From Clostridia bacterium (lineage in GTDB: Bacteria > Bacillota > Clostridia > Christensenellales > Borkfalkiaceae): a stretch of 18,104 nucleotides of DNA. The stretch lies in contig JAFVSF010000261.1 of the NCBI GenBank assembly GCA_017503885.1, positions 1 to 18,104 on the forward strand, given 5' to 3'. Positions 1 through 8,479 of this stretch are shown here, piece by piece (positions within the stretch are counted from its first letter, which is position 1; the number at the start of each line of letters is the position of its first letter). Under the pieces are notes generated by a model. That model made no database searches and was not told the DNA's origin. It saw only the letters and a list, made by a program, of their open reading frames with translations. The position numbers and the translations under genes are program-made.

Positions 1-2462
1 AAAGGAACGGTTACTATAACCTTACCTCCCTCGATAACGTAATCGCTAGTTTGTCTTCCGTTAACGAGTACGGTTGGGCTTGAAGATGGAGCATCTAATG
101 CTATTTTAACACTTATGCCGTTTGAATTACCCCTTACAGCGTCTATTCTTGCAGAATTTCTAAATACTGTTAAATCGTATTTTACGCCGTTATAAGCCAA
201 GTTTTCCATACCCCAAAAGTTAAGTTGAGTAGGAAGTGACGGAGCTATTTTTAAGGTGTTACCATTTTCGGTGCTAATACCAAAGAATCCGTAAGGAATT
301 GCACTCATTACGAGGAACGACTCTAAGAATTCGCCGTCGATACCCATAACGCCTGCAGTTTTTCCACCTCTTTCATTTGTACCTTTAACACCGTTTTGTA
401 AGAAGTATTGCTTTCCATTTGGATTTTCCCATTGGTTATTTTGATAATAATCCCAATAGAAACGGTCTGGTTTTCTATTAAAGTTATCACTTGCTACGTA
501 ATAATCGTATATGTCCATATACCAATCTTTTATTGCAAGCAATCTACTATAAGCATCGTCAGCGCCGTAGGTATCAATTCTTGCCATAAGGTCGAAGAAA
601 GTAAGATAAAGAACAGCACCACCGTTTTGAATTTGAGTTTCACCAAAATAGCAGTTAGGGTCGTTAAACGAACCGTTAAATATAGACGAGTCGTTTTGTT
701 TTTCTTCACTATAAGTGTTTACTCTAGGAGCGAACTCGTAAAAGTAAATGTCTTCGCCTTGAGATCCAAATTTATCAGCTTCAACTATTCTTCTTCCGCT
801 TATCCAGTCCATAATAGACTTTGTTTGATCTTCGGTTGCTACACCGTAATAAATAGCTTCTAAGTTCCACATTACGTATCCGTAATCGTACCACTTGCCG
901 TCCGCTTCACAGTAACCGCCAACAAATCTACCAGTCTTTTCATTCCAATAACCAGTCTTGTCACCGTCATTAATTGGTTTTCTAAGTGCAGCAAGAACCT
1001 TTGCAGCTATTTCGTTAAGGCTTTTTGCATTGTAATTATATTCACTTGTGCCGTGATTGTACTGTCTATCAGCAGTTTTTACCGTAGCTAAACTCTTGTC
1101 AACCGTAATACCGTTTTGAACTAAAACGTTTTCAAGATATGCTAAGTCCACGAGAGCTTTATAGAAATATACGTTAGACTCAAAGTCGTATCTAGTCATA
1201 AACGAAACATCCCAATACCCGTTTGCAAGTGTCATTGCAGTACGGTTTGAACTATCTCCCGACGTCTTGTCCGAATCATGTCCAACTAAATAAGATTGGT
1301 CGTTTAAGCATCTTTCTTCATCATACATTTGCATAAAGAAGTTGATTGCTTTTCTTGCTTTTGTAATATTAGCCTTTAAATACTCTAAATCGCCAGTATA
1401 GTCAAAATCGTTTTTAAGAGCCGAAATGAATATTGAGTTATTGTTTGTGTGTCTTGTATCAAAGCTTGAACGAACGTAGTTAAGGGCAAATCTTCCGCTT
1501 AAAGTTGAACCTTCTTTCGCCTTGATTTCTACTTTAATTTGCTTTGCGTAAACGTCGCACTCTTTGTCAGACTTCCACTCTTCTTCAGCGTACATAGGTA
1601 AGAATATTAAGTGTTCGTAAGAAGGAGTATATTCGTAAGATATGAACGCCTTTTCGTTTACTGAAACACTTTGCCATTCATCGCATCTATTAGTCGTATA
1701 ATGTACGATAATATCTTCGATATTGTTAGCTTCTTCGCTGTACATTCTAAGGTCTAACTCTAAAAGTGGAGAATAATACGCGCAAGAATAGTCCTTTTCA
1801 GGCGAAATGAACATTAAACTTTCAACACCGTTTACGTCCGCTTGATATAAGTTATTGACTAGCGTTGCGCCCGCATCTGCATGATACTCTCCGTTTTTAG
1901 TATAACCACTAGACCATTTCTTCTCGAGAGAAGAGCCGTTGAAATCCCAGCTTTTACTACCAGTAACGTTTGCAGACGTTGGGAATGGCCAACCCATTCT
2001 GTGCTCACCAGAAGTTGTTGTAGAGTCGTTTGGTCTTACAGCGTCGCTTTCTTGCCAAACGTAGCCGTAATCGTCAACCGGAATATTAGAGTGAATCTTT
2101 CTTATACCCTCTATTCTATCAGTTTCAAAGCCATCTCTACTGTTATGCCAAAAATAAGCCATTGAGTTCCATTCTTGCCAGAAGAACTGAACTGCGTTTA
2201 CGCCTGCGGTTACGCTGGCAACCTTTTGGTCGAGTCCGTTTTCGATAACGCCTGCATGTCTTTTAAAATAGTCGTTTAAGAAAAAGTCTAAATTCTTGTC
2301 TGAGCTTTCAAAATGCAACAGTTCAGCGCTATCTTTAGAATAATTATAAGCAACTTGTTGTTGAGTTCCTTGAGTGCCATTACCACCGCAACCTACGTTA
2401 AAGGTAAAAGCAAAGGCTAAAAGACTTGCAGTTAATATATTTCTTTTAATCTTCTTATTCAT
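1..2462 (-). CDS. Large lipoprotein, six-hairpin glycosidase-like; C-terminus beyond window
   Basis: An uninterrupted frame of 820 codons runs from an ATG at 2462 off the left edge without a stop, so the protein is longer than 820 residues. The start has the SD AAAGGAGAG just upstream. Residues 1-25 form a lipoprotein signal peptide (basic MNKKIKR, hydrophobic core, Cys25 in FNVGC followed by GGNGTQGTQQQ); Asn at -3 of the lipobox is unusual. Residues of about 130-330 look like beta-sandwich material rich in W/Y. The second half has NGYWDV, FESNVYFYKALVDLAYLE, KWYDYGYVMWNLEAIYYG and similar helical pairs with aromatic residues, which is the style of (alpha/alpha)6 six-hairpin glycosidases (as in GH78, GH63, GH95). 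I cannot name the GH family or the catalytic residues. It overlaps the upstream surface-protein gene by 8 bases, so translation is probably coupled. Likely role: extracellular glycan cleavage or binding at the cell surface. Confidence 0.75.
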   Translation of the reverse strand, partial: MNKKIKRNILTASLLAFAFTFNVGCGGNGTQGTQQQVAYNYSKDSAELLHFESSDKNLDFFLNDYFKRHAGVIENGLDQKVASVTAGVNAVQFFWQEWNSMAYFWHNSRDGFETDRIEGIRKIHSNIPVDDYGYVWQESDAVRPNDSTTTSGEHRMGWPFPTSANVTGSKSWDFNGSSLEKKWSSGYTKNGEYHADAGATLVNNLYQADVNGVESLMFISPEKDYSCAYYSPLLELDLRMYSEEANNIEDIIVHYTTNRCDEWQSVSVNEKAFISYEYTPSYEHLIFLPMYAEEEWKSDKECDVYAKQIKVEIKAKEGSTLSGRFALNYVRSSFDTRHTNNNSIFISALKNDFDYTGDLEYLKANITKARKAINFFMQMYDEERCLNDQSYLVGHDSDKTSGDSSNRTAMTLANGYWDVSFMTRYDFESNVYFYKALVDLAYLENVLVQNGITVDKSLATVKTADRQYNHGTSEYNYNAKSLNEIAAKVLAALRKPINDGDKTGYWNEKTGRFVGGYCEADGKWYDYGYVMWNLEAIYYGVATEDQTKSIMDWISGRRIVEADKFGSQGEDIYFYEFAPRVNTYSEEKQNDSSIFNGSFNDPNCYFGETQIQNGGAVLYLTFFDLMARIDTYGADDAYSRLLAIKDWYMDIYDYYVASDNFNRKPDRFYWDYYQNNQWENPNGKQYFLQNGVKGTNERGGKTAGVMGIDGEFLESFLVMSAIPYGFFGISTENGNTLKIAPSLPTQLNFWGMENLAYNGVKYDLTVFRNSARIDAVRGNSNGISVKIALDAPSSSPTVLVNGRQTSDYVIEGGKVIVTVP

Positions 2463-4872
2463 ATTTTCTTCTCTCCTTTAACAATACGACTAAAGCAATG
2501 GCAATTAAAGTCGTTGCAATCATTGGTAATTCAACCGAAGAACCACAACCACCGCCACTCGCACTTTCGTTAGATTTATTAGATTCGCTTGCAACGGAAT
2601 CTTCTGTTACGCTAAACGTAAACGTTTGACCGTCGTCACAAGTAATAGTAAACTCAGTAGTTTTTCCGTTTGTCGTGTGAGCAACGCTATATCCGTTGGT
2701 ACCGCTTACTAAAACGCTTGATGGACATACCGCAGTTTTTACAATAACGTTAGCGCCGTTTTCAACTTCGCTACCGTCGTAATAAACGTGTAAAGTCTTA
2801 CCCTTTATAACTTCTATAAACGCTCCGTCTTTTAATTCGAAGATTTGAGTTTTTTGAACGCTACAGTTAGTCATAAACTTTAAGCCTTCTTTTATTTCTA
2901 TAGTTATGCCGTTTCCGCTTTGAACTAGCTCAGCAAGTTTATTATAAGAAACAGCGCTATTAGACTCGAAGTTAATATCTACGTATTCAAGACCAGACGC
3001 GCCGTAGTGAGTTTGAACGTTAGTAAGCGCGTTTACGTCGCTTGCGTGCCAATCAGCTATAGTTTTTCCGTTTATAACTATATTGTCTAATAACGACGAT
3101 TTAAATCCGTTCTTTACAAAAACTGCAGATATACCTGCATCGTAATATAAAGGATTTGACGCGTAGAGATCTTTTTCTCTCCAACGCTCGATTTCGCACG
3201 CGTGATAATAGTTTGCAGATGTTATTTTTTTATCAAAACGAATTGCAAAATGCAAGTTGTTACTGCCTTTTACAAAGTCGTATTTTACATCCAAAACAGA
3301 AGTTTTGTCGTATTTTGTACCCAAATCACTGTCGAGAATTTTTTCGGTTGCGTATATATGGCAAGTATAACCTTTGCCAAGTTCACTTCCGTCTGGATAT
3401 TTAAGCCCCTTTAAAACTCCCATACTATTGCCAAAATAGCCGTCTTCAGCGTTCTTTATTTGCGCGCTACCAGCATACGATTTAGGAATAGTTACAGAGA
3501 TTTGACACATTGAACCAACTTTTTCCCATTTTGCTGTTGCTGTTTTACACTCTGCAAGCACTTTAGAAAGCGATTGTCCGTTTAACACCACTTTAGAGGT
3601 ATCTAAAGCAACTGCCCAATTTTCGCATTCTTTATTAAATCTTAAAGAAACGTCGAACGTATCGTCGTTCTCAACGATCATAAACGAATCTTTTGTTAAA
3701 AGCTCAGAAGATTTTTCTTTTACTAAATTGAAAGAAACAAAGAACAATTGATCTCTTATCAAATTGCCGTTGTCGTCGTAAAGTTCATTACCTTCTTTAT
3801 TTATAAAAGGCTCGCCGTCTTCGTTAAATTTAAACACGATAGTTCTTACCATGCCATCTTGGTCAGCATAGAGCGAACTCGTTAAGCTTACGGTAGTATG
3901 CACTGCACCGTCTAATGCAAACGATTCTAACGCGCTACCCAAAGAGCTTTCGGTAACATTATTATCATTATATGAGTTAATTGATCTCTTATGGTTTGTA
4001 TAAAGTCTTAAGTTAATCGTTGCAAACTCATTAGAGTCGATAGGATTTATAAATCTTAAAACCGTTATATATCCTTTTTGAGTATTAGAACCAGACGCTA
4101 ATGCTATACCCCTATATAAACCACCAGCTAACGTTTCTTCAACTTTAAAAACGTCTGCATAATTGTTTAAAGGTACTGCGTTGTGGTTTTTATAAGTCGT
4201 TTCAGGTGAAAGCTTAAAAGCATTTTCGTCACCGTCGTATTCAACGCCTTCTTGATATCCCTCAAAATAAGTAATCCATAAGCCGTCGCGATTTTCATAC
4301 TTTACGGTATTATTTATTTGAATGCAAGACGTATTGCGAGAGCCAACACAAGCTCTTGACAAGGTTGGAAGTTGACAACCTTCTAAAATTTCTATTGTCG
4401 TAACCGTTTTTAAAACGGGTTCGTCGAAACAAATAGCGAGCGTATTTATTCTCTGACGCATATTACCAATAAATCTATAAGGATGCGTAGCCCCAAAGTC
4501 TGCCAAAGCAACACCATCAATCAAAATCATTTGATCGTAATTTAATTCTTCCAGATTTTGATCAAGTGGGAAATTACAAAGGTTATATTCATTAGGGTCA
4601 ACCATTTGATAGTCAGCTCTACCCTCGTCGGCATTAAACCATTTGTAATTTTGACCTTCTTCGCTCCACCCTTCTGCCGTCATAAAGTCAGTTTCGCCTA
4701 AGATCATTACGAAGGAATAATCGGAAGAAACGTATTGTTCGTTATTAATACCGGTTATCTCTGTTTCGTAAACGACATCAAAAGCATCTTCTGCTTGTGC
4801 ATTAACGCTTGCAAAGGCAAACGTCGCGCTTGCAATCATAACGCAAGCCAACAGTGTTTTAAGAATTTTCAA
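2455..4872 (-). CDS. Secreted, membrane-tailed surface protein with three repeated beta modules
   Basis: 805 residues. The start is TTG (4872) with AAAGGAG 8 nt upstream; it restores a complete signal peptide (MKILKTLLACVMIASATFAF, cleavage probably after AQA at 25-27). The C-terminus has GGGCGSS (773-779), a hydrophobic helix (about 783-798) and KERRKYE, a tail typical of anchoring or sorting signals with a Cys before the helix. Between them the protein is beta-rich. Three stretches share a pattern of hydrophobic strand, [N/D]G, further strand, then a Lys/Glu-Gly element: about 116-174 (ILIDGVALAD ... ILEG), 427-495 (VVLNGQSLSK ... LKGL) and 597-680 (IVINGKTIAD ... IKEGLKF). A block at 240-385 and a small Ig-like block at 685-758 flank these. 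No catalytic motif is seen. It sits in an operon with glycosidase-like genes, 13 nt after the oxidoreductase stop, so glycan binding at the surface is the most economical guess; the function is unknown. Confidence 0.85.
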   Translation of the reverse strand: MKILKTLLACVMIASATFAFASVNAQAEDAFDVVYETEITGINNEQYVSSDYSFVMILGETDFMTAEGWSEEGQNYKWFNADEGRADYQMVDPNEYNLCNFPLDQNLEELNYDQMILIDGVALADFGATHPYRFIGNMRQRINTLAICFDEPVLKTVTTIEILEGCQLPTLSRACVGSRNTSCIQINNTVKYENRDGLWITYFEGYQEGVEYDGDENAFKLSPETTYKNHNAVPLNNYADVFKVEETLAGGLYRGIALASGSNTQKGYITVLRFINPIDSNEFATINLRLYTNHKRSINSYNDNNVTESSLGSALESFALDGAVHTTVSLTSSLYADQDGMVRTIVFKFNEDGEPFINKEGNELYDDNGNLIRDQLFFVSFNLVKEKSSELLTKDSFMIVENDDTFDVSLRFNKECENWAVALDTSKVVLNGQSLSKVLAECKTATAKWEKVGSMCQISVTIPKSYAGSAQIKNAEDGYFGNSMGVLKGLKYPDGSELGKGYTCHIYATEKILDSDLGTKYDKTSVLDVKYDFVKGSNNLHFAIRFDKKITSANYYHACEIERWREKDLYASNPLYYDAGISAVFVKNGFKSSLLDNIVINGKTIADWHASDVNALTNVQTHYGASGLEYVDINFESNSAVSYNKLAELVQSGNGITIEIKEGLKFMTNCSVQKTQIFELKDGAFIEVIKGKTLHVYYDGSEVENGANVIVKTAVCPSSVLVSGTNGYSVAHTTNGKTTEFTITCDDGQTFTFSVTEDSVASESNKSNESASGGGCGSSVELPMIATTLIAIALVVLLKERRKYE

Positions 4873-4885
4873 AGCATTTTCTCCT

Positions 4886-6178
4886 TTACTTTCTATAATC
4901 GCTAAGTTCTACAAGTTTTCCGCCTTGTATTCTAGACCTTTCGGCAGCAAGCGCCATATAATGGCTTTCTACCGAATGCTCTATTGAAGAACTTGCGTTA
5001 AATTTTTCGTTGAAATATATATTGTAAAGCGTGTCGAACATTCTATGATCTCCACCACCGTGTCCACCTGCTCCTTGTCCACCGAGTTCGTCTACAAGTT
5101 CGCTAATCTTCCACTCGACTGGGGCTTCCATATATCTACTAAGAACCATTTTATCTGCTTCTTCAAAAATTTCAAGTTCCCCCTCTGTTCCAAAGAATCT
5201 AAAATCTCTTCCGCCTCTGGCTGTAAAACCTTCCATTTTTAAAGTTGCGGTAACGCCGTTTTCAAACTGCATAATAACCGTTTGATTATCAACTACGTTA
5301 TTATCACAAGAATAAACGCATCTGCCGTAAACGGATTCTTTTAACGCCGTTATTAAAGCTTCTTCGGTAAGCGGTAAAACGTCGGTTATTATCGTGTAAG
5401 GGAAGGTATCTCCTCCGCCACATTTTTTCCATCCGTCAAGATAAATTCTCTTTGCGCTATACTTACACTCGTCTTTATATTTACAGTTGATACATCTATC
5501 AGCAGCGCCCTCAGGTTTATTTTCGCACTTAAAATATGCAAGCGAACCCATTGAGGCAACCGATTTACAACGGTCACCGATAAAATATTGTATCAAATCG
5601 AGGTCGTGACAACACTTTTGCATTATCATTGGAGAAGTTTGAACACTATTTCTCCAGTTACCTCTAACGAAAGAGTGCGCTTGATGCCAGTAGCATACGT
5701 TTTCAGTTTGGTCCATTGAAATAAGCCTACCGATAGCGCCCTCGTCTAACAGACTTTTAATCTTTTTAACCATCGTCGTATAGCGAAGAACGTGACATAC
5801 CATAACCATTCTTCCGTTAGCTTTTGCCTTTTCAACTAACATTTTAAGTTCTTCTGCATCGTCTGAAATAGGCTTTTCTAAAACTAAATCGTAGCCAAGG
5901 TCTAACGCCCTAACCGCTTGGCGAACGTGTAATCTATCCATCGTCGCAATGAGAAGTACGTCGCTACGTTTTTCAGCAAAGAATCCTTCTTCATCCAAAA
6001 ATCTTTGACTTTCTTCAACCTCAAATGCGTCACCGTATTTTTTTAATCTAACTTCGTTTGGGTCGCATAAGCTAACTACCTTAAACCTATCTTTTGACTC
6101 GTGAATATATCTTCCATACGCCTCGCCACCACGAGCGCCTACACCTAAAATCGAAATTGTAATAATCTTTTTGTCCAT
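4886..6178 (-). CDS. Gfo/Idh/MocA family NAD(P)-dependent oxidoreductase with Cys cluster
   Basis: 430 residues, ATG with GGAG 8 nt upstream. The N-terminal Rossmann fold has ISILGVGARGGEAYG (8-22) and the acidic residue after the second strand (CDPN, 38-41). The family's catalytic Lys lies in EKP at 101-103; HVLRY at 129-133 and CCHDLDLIQYF with His191 follow, as expected for the C-terminal alpha/beta substrate domain. The segment YWHQAHSFVRGNWRN (163-177) is conserved in oxidoreductases of this subgroup in glycan loci. An insertion holds Cys218, Cys229, Cys232 and Cys238, a likely metal site. The family oxidises or reduces sugar hydroxyls, and some members (GH109) use transient NAD oxidation for hydrolysis. 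It is cytoplasmic (no signal). It lies 35 nt downstream of the DUF6259-like gene, so it probably handles the released sugar. Substrate unknown. Confidence 0.9.
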   Translation of the reverse strand: MDKKIITISILGVGARGGEAYGRYIHESKDRFKVVSLCDPNEVRLKKYGDAFEVEESQRFLDEEGFFAEKRSDVLLIATMDRLHVRQAVRALDLGYDLVLEKPISDDAEELKMLVEKAKANGRMVMVCHVLRYTTMVKKIKSLLDEGAIGRLISMDQTENVCYWHQAHSFVRGNWRNSVQTSPMIMQKCCHDLDLIQYFIGDRCKSVASMGSLAYFKCENKPEGAADRCINCKYKDECKYSAKRIYLDGWKKCGGGDTFPYTIITDVLPLTEEALITALKESVYGRCVYSCDNNVVDNQTVIMQFENGVTATLKMEGFTARGGRDFRFFGTEGELEIFEEADKMVLSRYMEAPVEWKISELVDELGGQGAGGHGGGDHRMFDTLYNIYFNEKFNASSSIEHSVESHYMALAAERSRIQGGKLVELSDYRK

Positions 6179-6213
6179 TTTATTTCTCCTTTCGCAATCA
6201 ACCTTTTTTCTTT

Positions 6214-8268
6214 TTATATTTCAAACTTTAATACCGACAACGCCTTAACGATAAATTGATTGCCTTTAAATTCAATGGCTTTATCTTCTTCGTTAAAGTT
6301 GATAAAAAATTGTATCTTTTTACCATTTCTTTCAATTGCTGTGGTTAACACCTCTTCGGTAGTATACGATCTACCGTAAAGAGTATTCGTAAAGGTTTTC
6401 TCGCTCGTTTTGTAAGGCAATGGTTTTATCATGTTGCCGTAACAAGTAAATTCTAAATTTTCTAAGTAAAATTCTTTTAAATTCTTAATTAAACGCAATA
6501 CGCTTTCTTCATATGGAACGTCACTAAAATCCCTTTGTCCCCAATATGACGCAAGCATACCTTTAGGACTCAAAACGAGCGTTGGCATATCAAGCGCTGA
6601 GAAAGAATATGCAACTCTGTATAAGTAACTATCTGCCCCGTATAAACAACAAACTTGGTTTCCCATGAAGTTGTGTAAATATTCGTGATAAACGTAAGCG
6701 TAAAGAGGTACTGCCTTGCCCAAAAAATGAGTGAGTTCAAATCTGTTATCTGAAAATAGGAGATTTGGCAAGAAGGCTTCGCTAGAAGCAGACTCGCAAC
6801 CAAGCAAGGTTTTATCAGCCTTTCGATTCCACTCGTTTAAAAGATTTTGCATTTCCGTAGTCATCCAAGGTCCAACACAAGGCGGATGGTTATGCTCGTT
6901 AGAATAACAGAAATACTGACCACCACCATGGTTTTGGTCTAATATTTGTACGTAGTCTAGCTTTTTTTCAAAAAGCGGATTATACGCTTCGTCTAGAATT
7001 TCTCTACCCTTATCAGACGCTATGCAAAGGTCGTAACCACTTCTTTGCCCAGTACAAATATTACTTATTGCAACCTTGCCGTCTCTACCGGCGCAAAACG
7101 CCTTAAAGGTTTCTTTATCCTTTAAAATCTCCTTACAGTCGTAAGATGGCAAAACGTTGCTTTGCTCAGTATAAGAAAAACCCGAACAGTATACGCCTAA
7201 AAGATGACCTTTTTCCTTTAACGCATAAAAGAATTTGTCAAACTCCTCTTCTCCGCCAAACGGTGGATACACGTATGGTGGAGCCCATGGAGCAGTTCCT
7301 TCCCAATGCATCAAAAGCACCATTATTTTAGCGCCTGTTTCCTTTGAAAACTTATCTACGTATGGCATTGCGTTGATATATGGAAATAACTCGTTAGGAG
7401 TCATTTCGTCCATATCGTGATAACCTCTTACGGGATAGGTCAAAATTACTGGAAAATCGTGGTACCAATCTGGCAAATTTATATTGTCTGCAACTTTTTT
7501 AAGACCAGATGGCAAATGCTCGTAAAACCACTTTTTATAAATATCTGCGCCGTCGTACCAGTCGCCGTCGAAGAACTCGTATACCATATCGTAGTCAATG
7601 GCAAAGTCTTCGCCGTAACCCCTACCAGAATAGATCCTAAATTCAATTTTTATATTTTTTTGTTCGTCAACGGCGTAGTAGTCAATTCCCTTTAATCCCC
7701 TTACTGAGTCGTGTGCGCCTGCGTAAAAACCGCACCCCTCGAATAAGTAAGCTAAAAACTGCGACTGAACCATATTGGGAAAAATACCAAACGAACCTTG
7801 AGATGGGTATTCTGGCTCAAAGTGTTGTAAGTGACAGGTTGCTCTTAAATCGTTGTCGTCGACCAGAACGCCCTCGTTATATGGATAAAGCATTTTACCA
7901 ATACCACCGTTTTTTATAAACGGTTTTAAAACGAAAGGTAAAACGTCTACGTGTTCAATAATTTTATCCGTATTGTTTTTTACGGCAAAACGCACGTTCA
8001 CACCGTTTGGATTTTTGCCAAACGAAAGCGAAACACTAAAATCTTCGCTAAACTGAGAATACGTAGCAGTAACTAAACTTTCGTCTACGTCAACCTTCTT
8101 TGCATCAGTTGCTAAAAAGTCTACAACGTTACCATCTTTACCCGTGAGTCTTATCGAAAATAAAGGCGATTGTTTTGCGCATATTTCGTGCCCACGATAA
8201 CTAGCAGATACGATTAAACCGTTTTCTAAATCTAAATTTAGTTTTCCACAGTTAATTTTGATTATCAT
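6214..8268 (-). CDS. DUF6259-like putative glycoside hydrolase
   Basis: 684 residues from the ATG at 8268, which has GAAGAGG immediately upstream. A TTG at 8283 would add five residues but has no SD, so I prefer the ATG. No signal peptide: cytoplasmic. Residues 1 to about 255 form a beta-sandwich (matching the N-terminal part of clan D-like glycosidases). From about 265 a TIM barrel begins: DFPVILTYPVRGYHD, then KIMVLLMHWEGTAPWAPP, HLLGVYCSGFSYTEQ, DYVQILDQNHGGG and LLGCESASSE. By analogy with GH36/GH101-type barrels, Asp444 (QILDQ) and Glu492 (GCES) are the best candidates for nucleophile and acid/base; this is inference. A small beta domain ends the protein (about 630-684). I match it from memory to the DUF6259 family, usually found in glycan-utilisation operons. 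It is the first gene of the operon controlled from the 8269-8479 region. Confidence 0.75.
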   Translation of the reverse strand: MIIKINCGKLNLDLENGLIVSASYRGHEICAKQSPLFSIRLTGKDGNVVDFLATDAKKVDVDESLVTATYSQFSEDFSVSLSFGKNPNGVNVRFAVKNNTDKIIEHVDVLPFVLKPFIKNGGIGKMLYPYNEGVLVDDNDLRATCHLQHFEPEYPSQGSFGIFPNMVQSQFLAYLFEGCGFYAGAHDSVRGLKGIDYYAVDEQKNIKIEFRIYSGRGYGEDFAIDYDMVYEFFDGDWYDGADIYKKWFYEHLPSGLKKVADNINLPDWYHDFPVILTYPVRGYHDMDEMTPNELFPYINAMPYVDKFSKETGAKIMVLLMHWEGTAPWAPPYVYPPFGGEEEFDKFFYALKEKGHLLGVYCSGFSYTEQSNVLPSYDCKEILKDKETFKAFCAGRDGKVAISNICTGQRSGYDLCIASDKGREILDEAYNPLFEKKLDYVQILDQNHGGGQYFCYSNEHNHPPCVGPWMTTEMQNLLNEWNRKADKTLLGCESASSEAFLPNLLFSDNRFELTHFLGKAVPLYAYVYHEYLHNFMGNQVCCLYGADSYLYRVAYSFSALDMPTLVLSPKGMLASYWGQRDFSDVPYEESVLRLIKNLKEFYLENLEFTCYGNMIKPLPYKTSEKTFTNTLYGRSYTTEEVLTTAIERNGKKIQFFINFNEEDKAIEFKGNQFIVKALSVLKFEI

Positions 8269-8308
8269 TTTTCCTCTTCGCAAAATGTTTTTATGTTATT
8301 AAATGAAC

Positions 8309-8345
8309 TTTTTTTCGTCGCCAGACGAAAAAAAGGCTAGCCTTT
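8309..8345 (-). promoter_or_regulatory. Operon leader with two mutually exclusive hairpins (attenuator-like)
   Basis: Read as minus-strand RNA downstream of the predicted start site, AAAGG-CTAG-CCTTT (8345-8332) forms a small hairpin that runs straight into a U tract (8334-8328). The same U tract is the 5' arm of a second, perfect 11-bp hairpin: TTTTTTTCGTC (8334-8324), loop of 4, GACGAAAAAAA (8319-8309). The first resembles an intrinsic terminator, the second would destroy it. Both elements are also DNA palindromes, so operator use is an equal alternative. Confidence 0.4.
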
Positions 8346-8363
8346 CACTTTTCCACGTTTTCT

Positions 8364-8392
8364 ATTTTACATCAAGCAATCTTTAAAATCAA
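8364..8392 (-). promoter_or_regulatory. Promoter of the glycan operon
   Basis: On the minus strand, -35 TTGATT (8392-8387), a 17-bp spacer and -10 TAAAAT (8369-8364). Transcription would start near 8357, giving a leader of about 90 nt before the ATG at 8268, which contains the palindromes at 8309-8345. A sigma-A type promoter by sequence only. Confidence 0.6.
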
Positions 8393-8393
8393 T

Positions 8394-8422
8394 ACTTTTT
8401 CAAAAAAAGTGGTCTAAGTGGT
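8394..8422. promoter_or_regulatory. Candidate operators between the divergent promoters
   Basis: An imperfectly spaced inverted repeat, ACTTTTT (8394-8400) and AAAAAGT (8404-8410), is followed by two direct repeats AAGTGGT at 8407-8413 and 8416-8422, nine bases apart. They sit just upstream of the -35 boxes of both divergent promoters. The adjacent GntR-type regulator is the natural candidate to bind here, but I cannot tell this site from the palindrome at 8332-8345 as the true operator. Confidence 0.35.
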
Positions 8423-8433
8423 TCGCAAAATAC

Positions 8434-8462
8434 TTGACTTTATTATATAAAAGACTTAATAT
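8434..8462 (+). promoter_or_regulatory. Promoter of the GntR-type regulator
   Basis: -35 TTGACT (8434-8439), 17-bp spacer, -10 TAATAT (8457-8462, a 4/6 match). The SD GAGGTG lies at 8469-8474, five bases before the ATG at 8480, so the leader would be very short. Confidence 0.45.
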
Positions 8463-8479
8463 TATTTTGAGGTGCAAAC

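Noticed and set aside
408..863. 151-codon open frame on the plus strand
   Set aside because: It lies entirely inside the lipoprotein gene on the other strand, has no SD and encodes hydrophobic low-complexity sequence typical of an antisense shadow. The same applies to 1881-2165 and 12755-13306.
8335..8342. Restriction-type palindrome GGCTAGCC as a remnant of cloning
   Set aside because: It is the centre of a longer AAAGGCTAGCCTTT palindrome in a promoter region, which makes a regulatory origin more likely.
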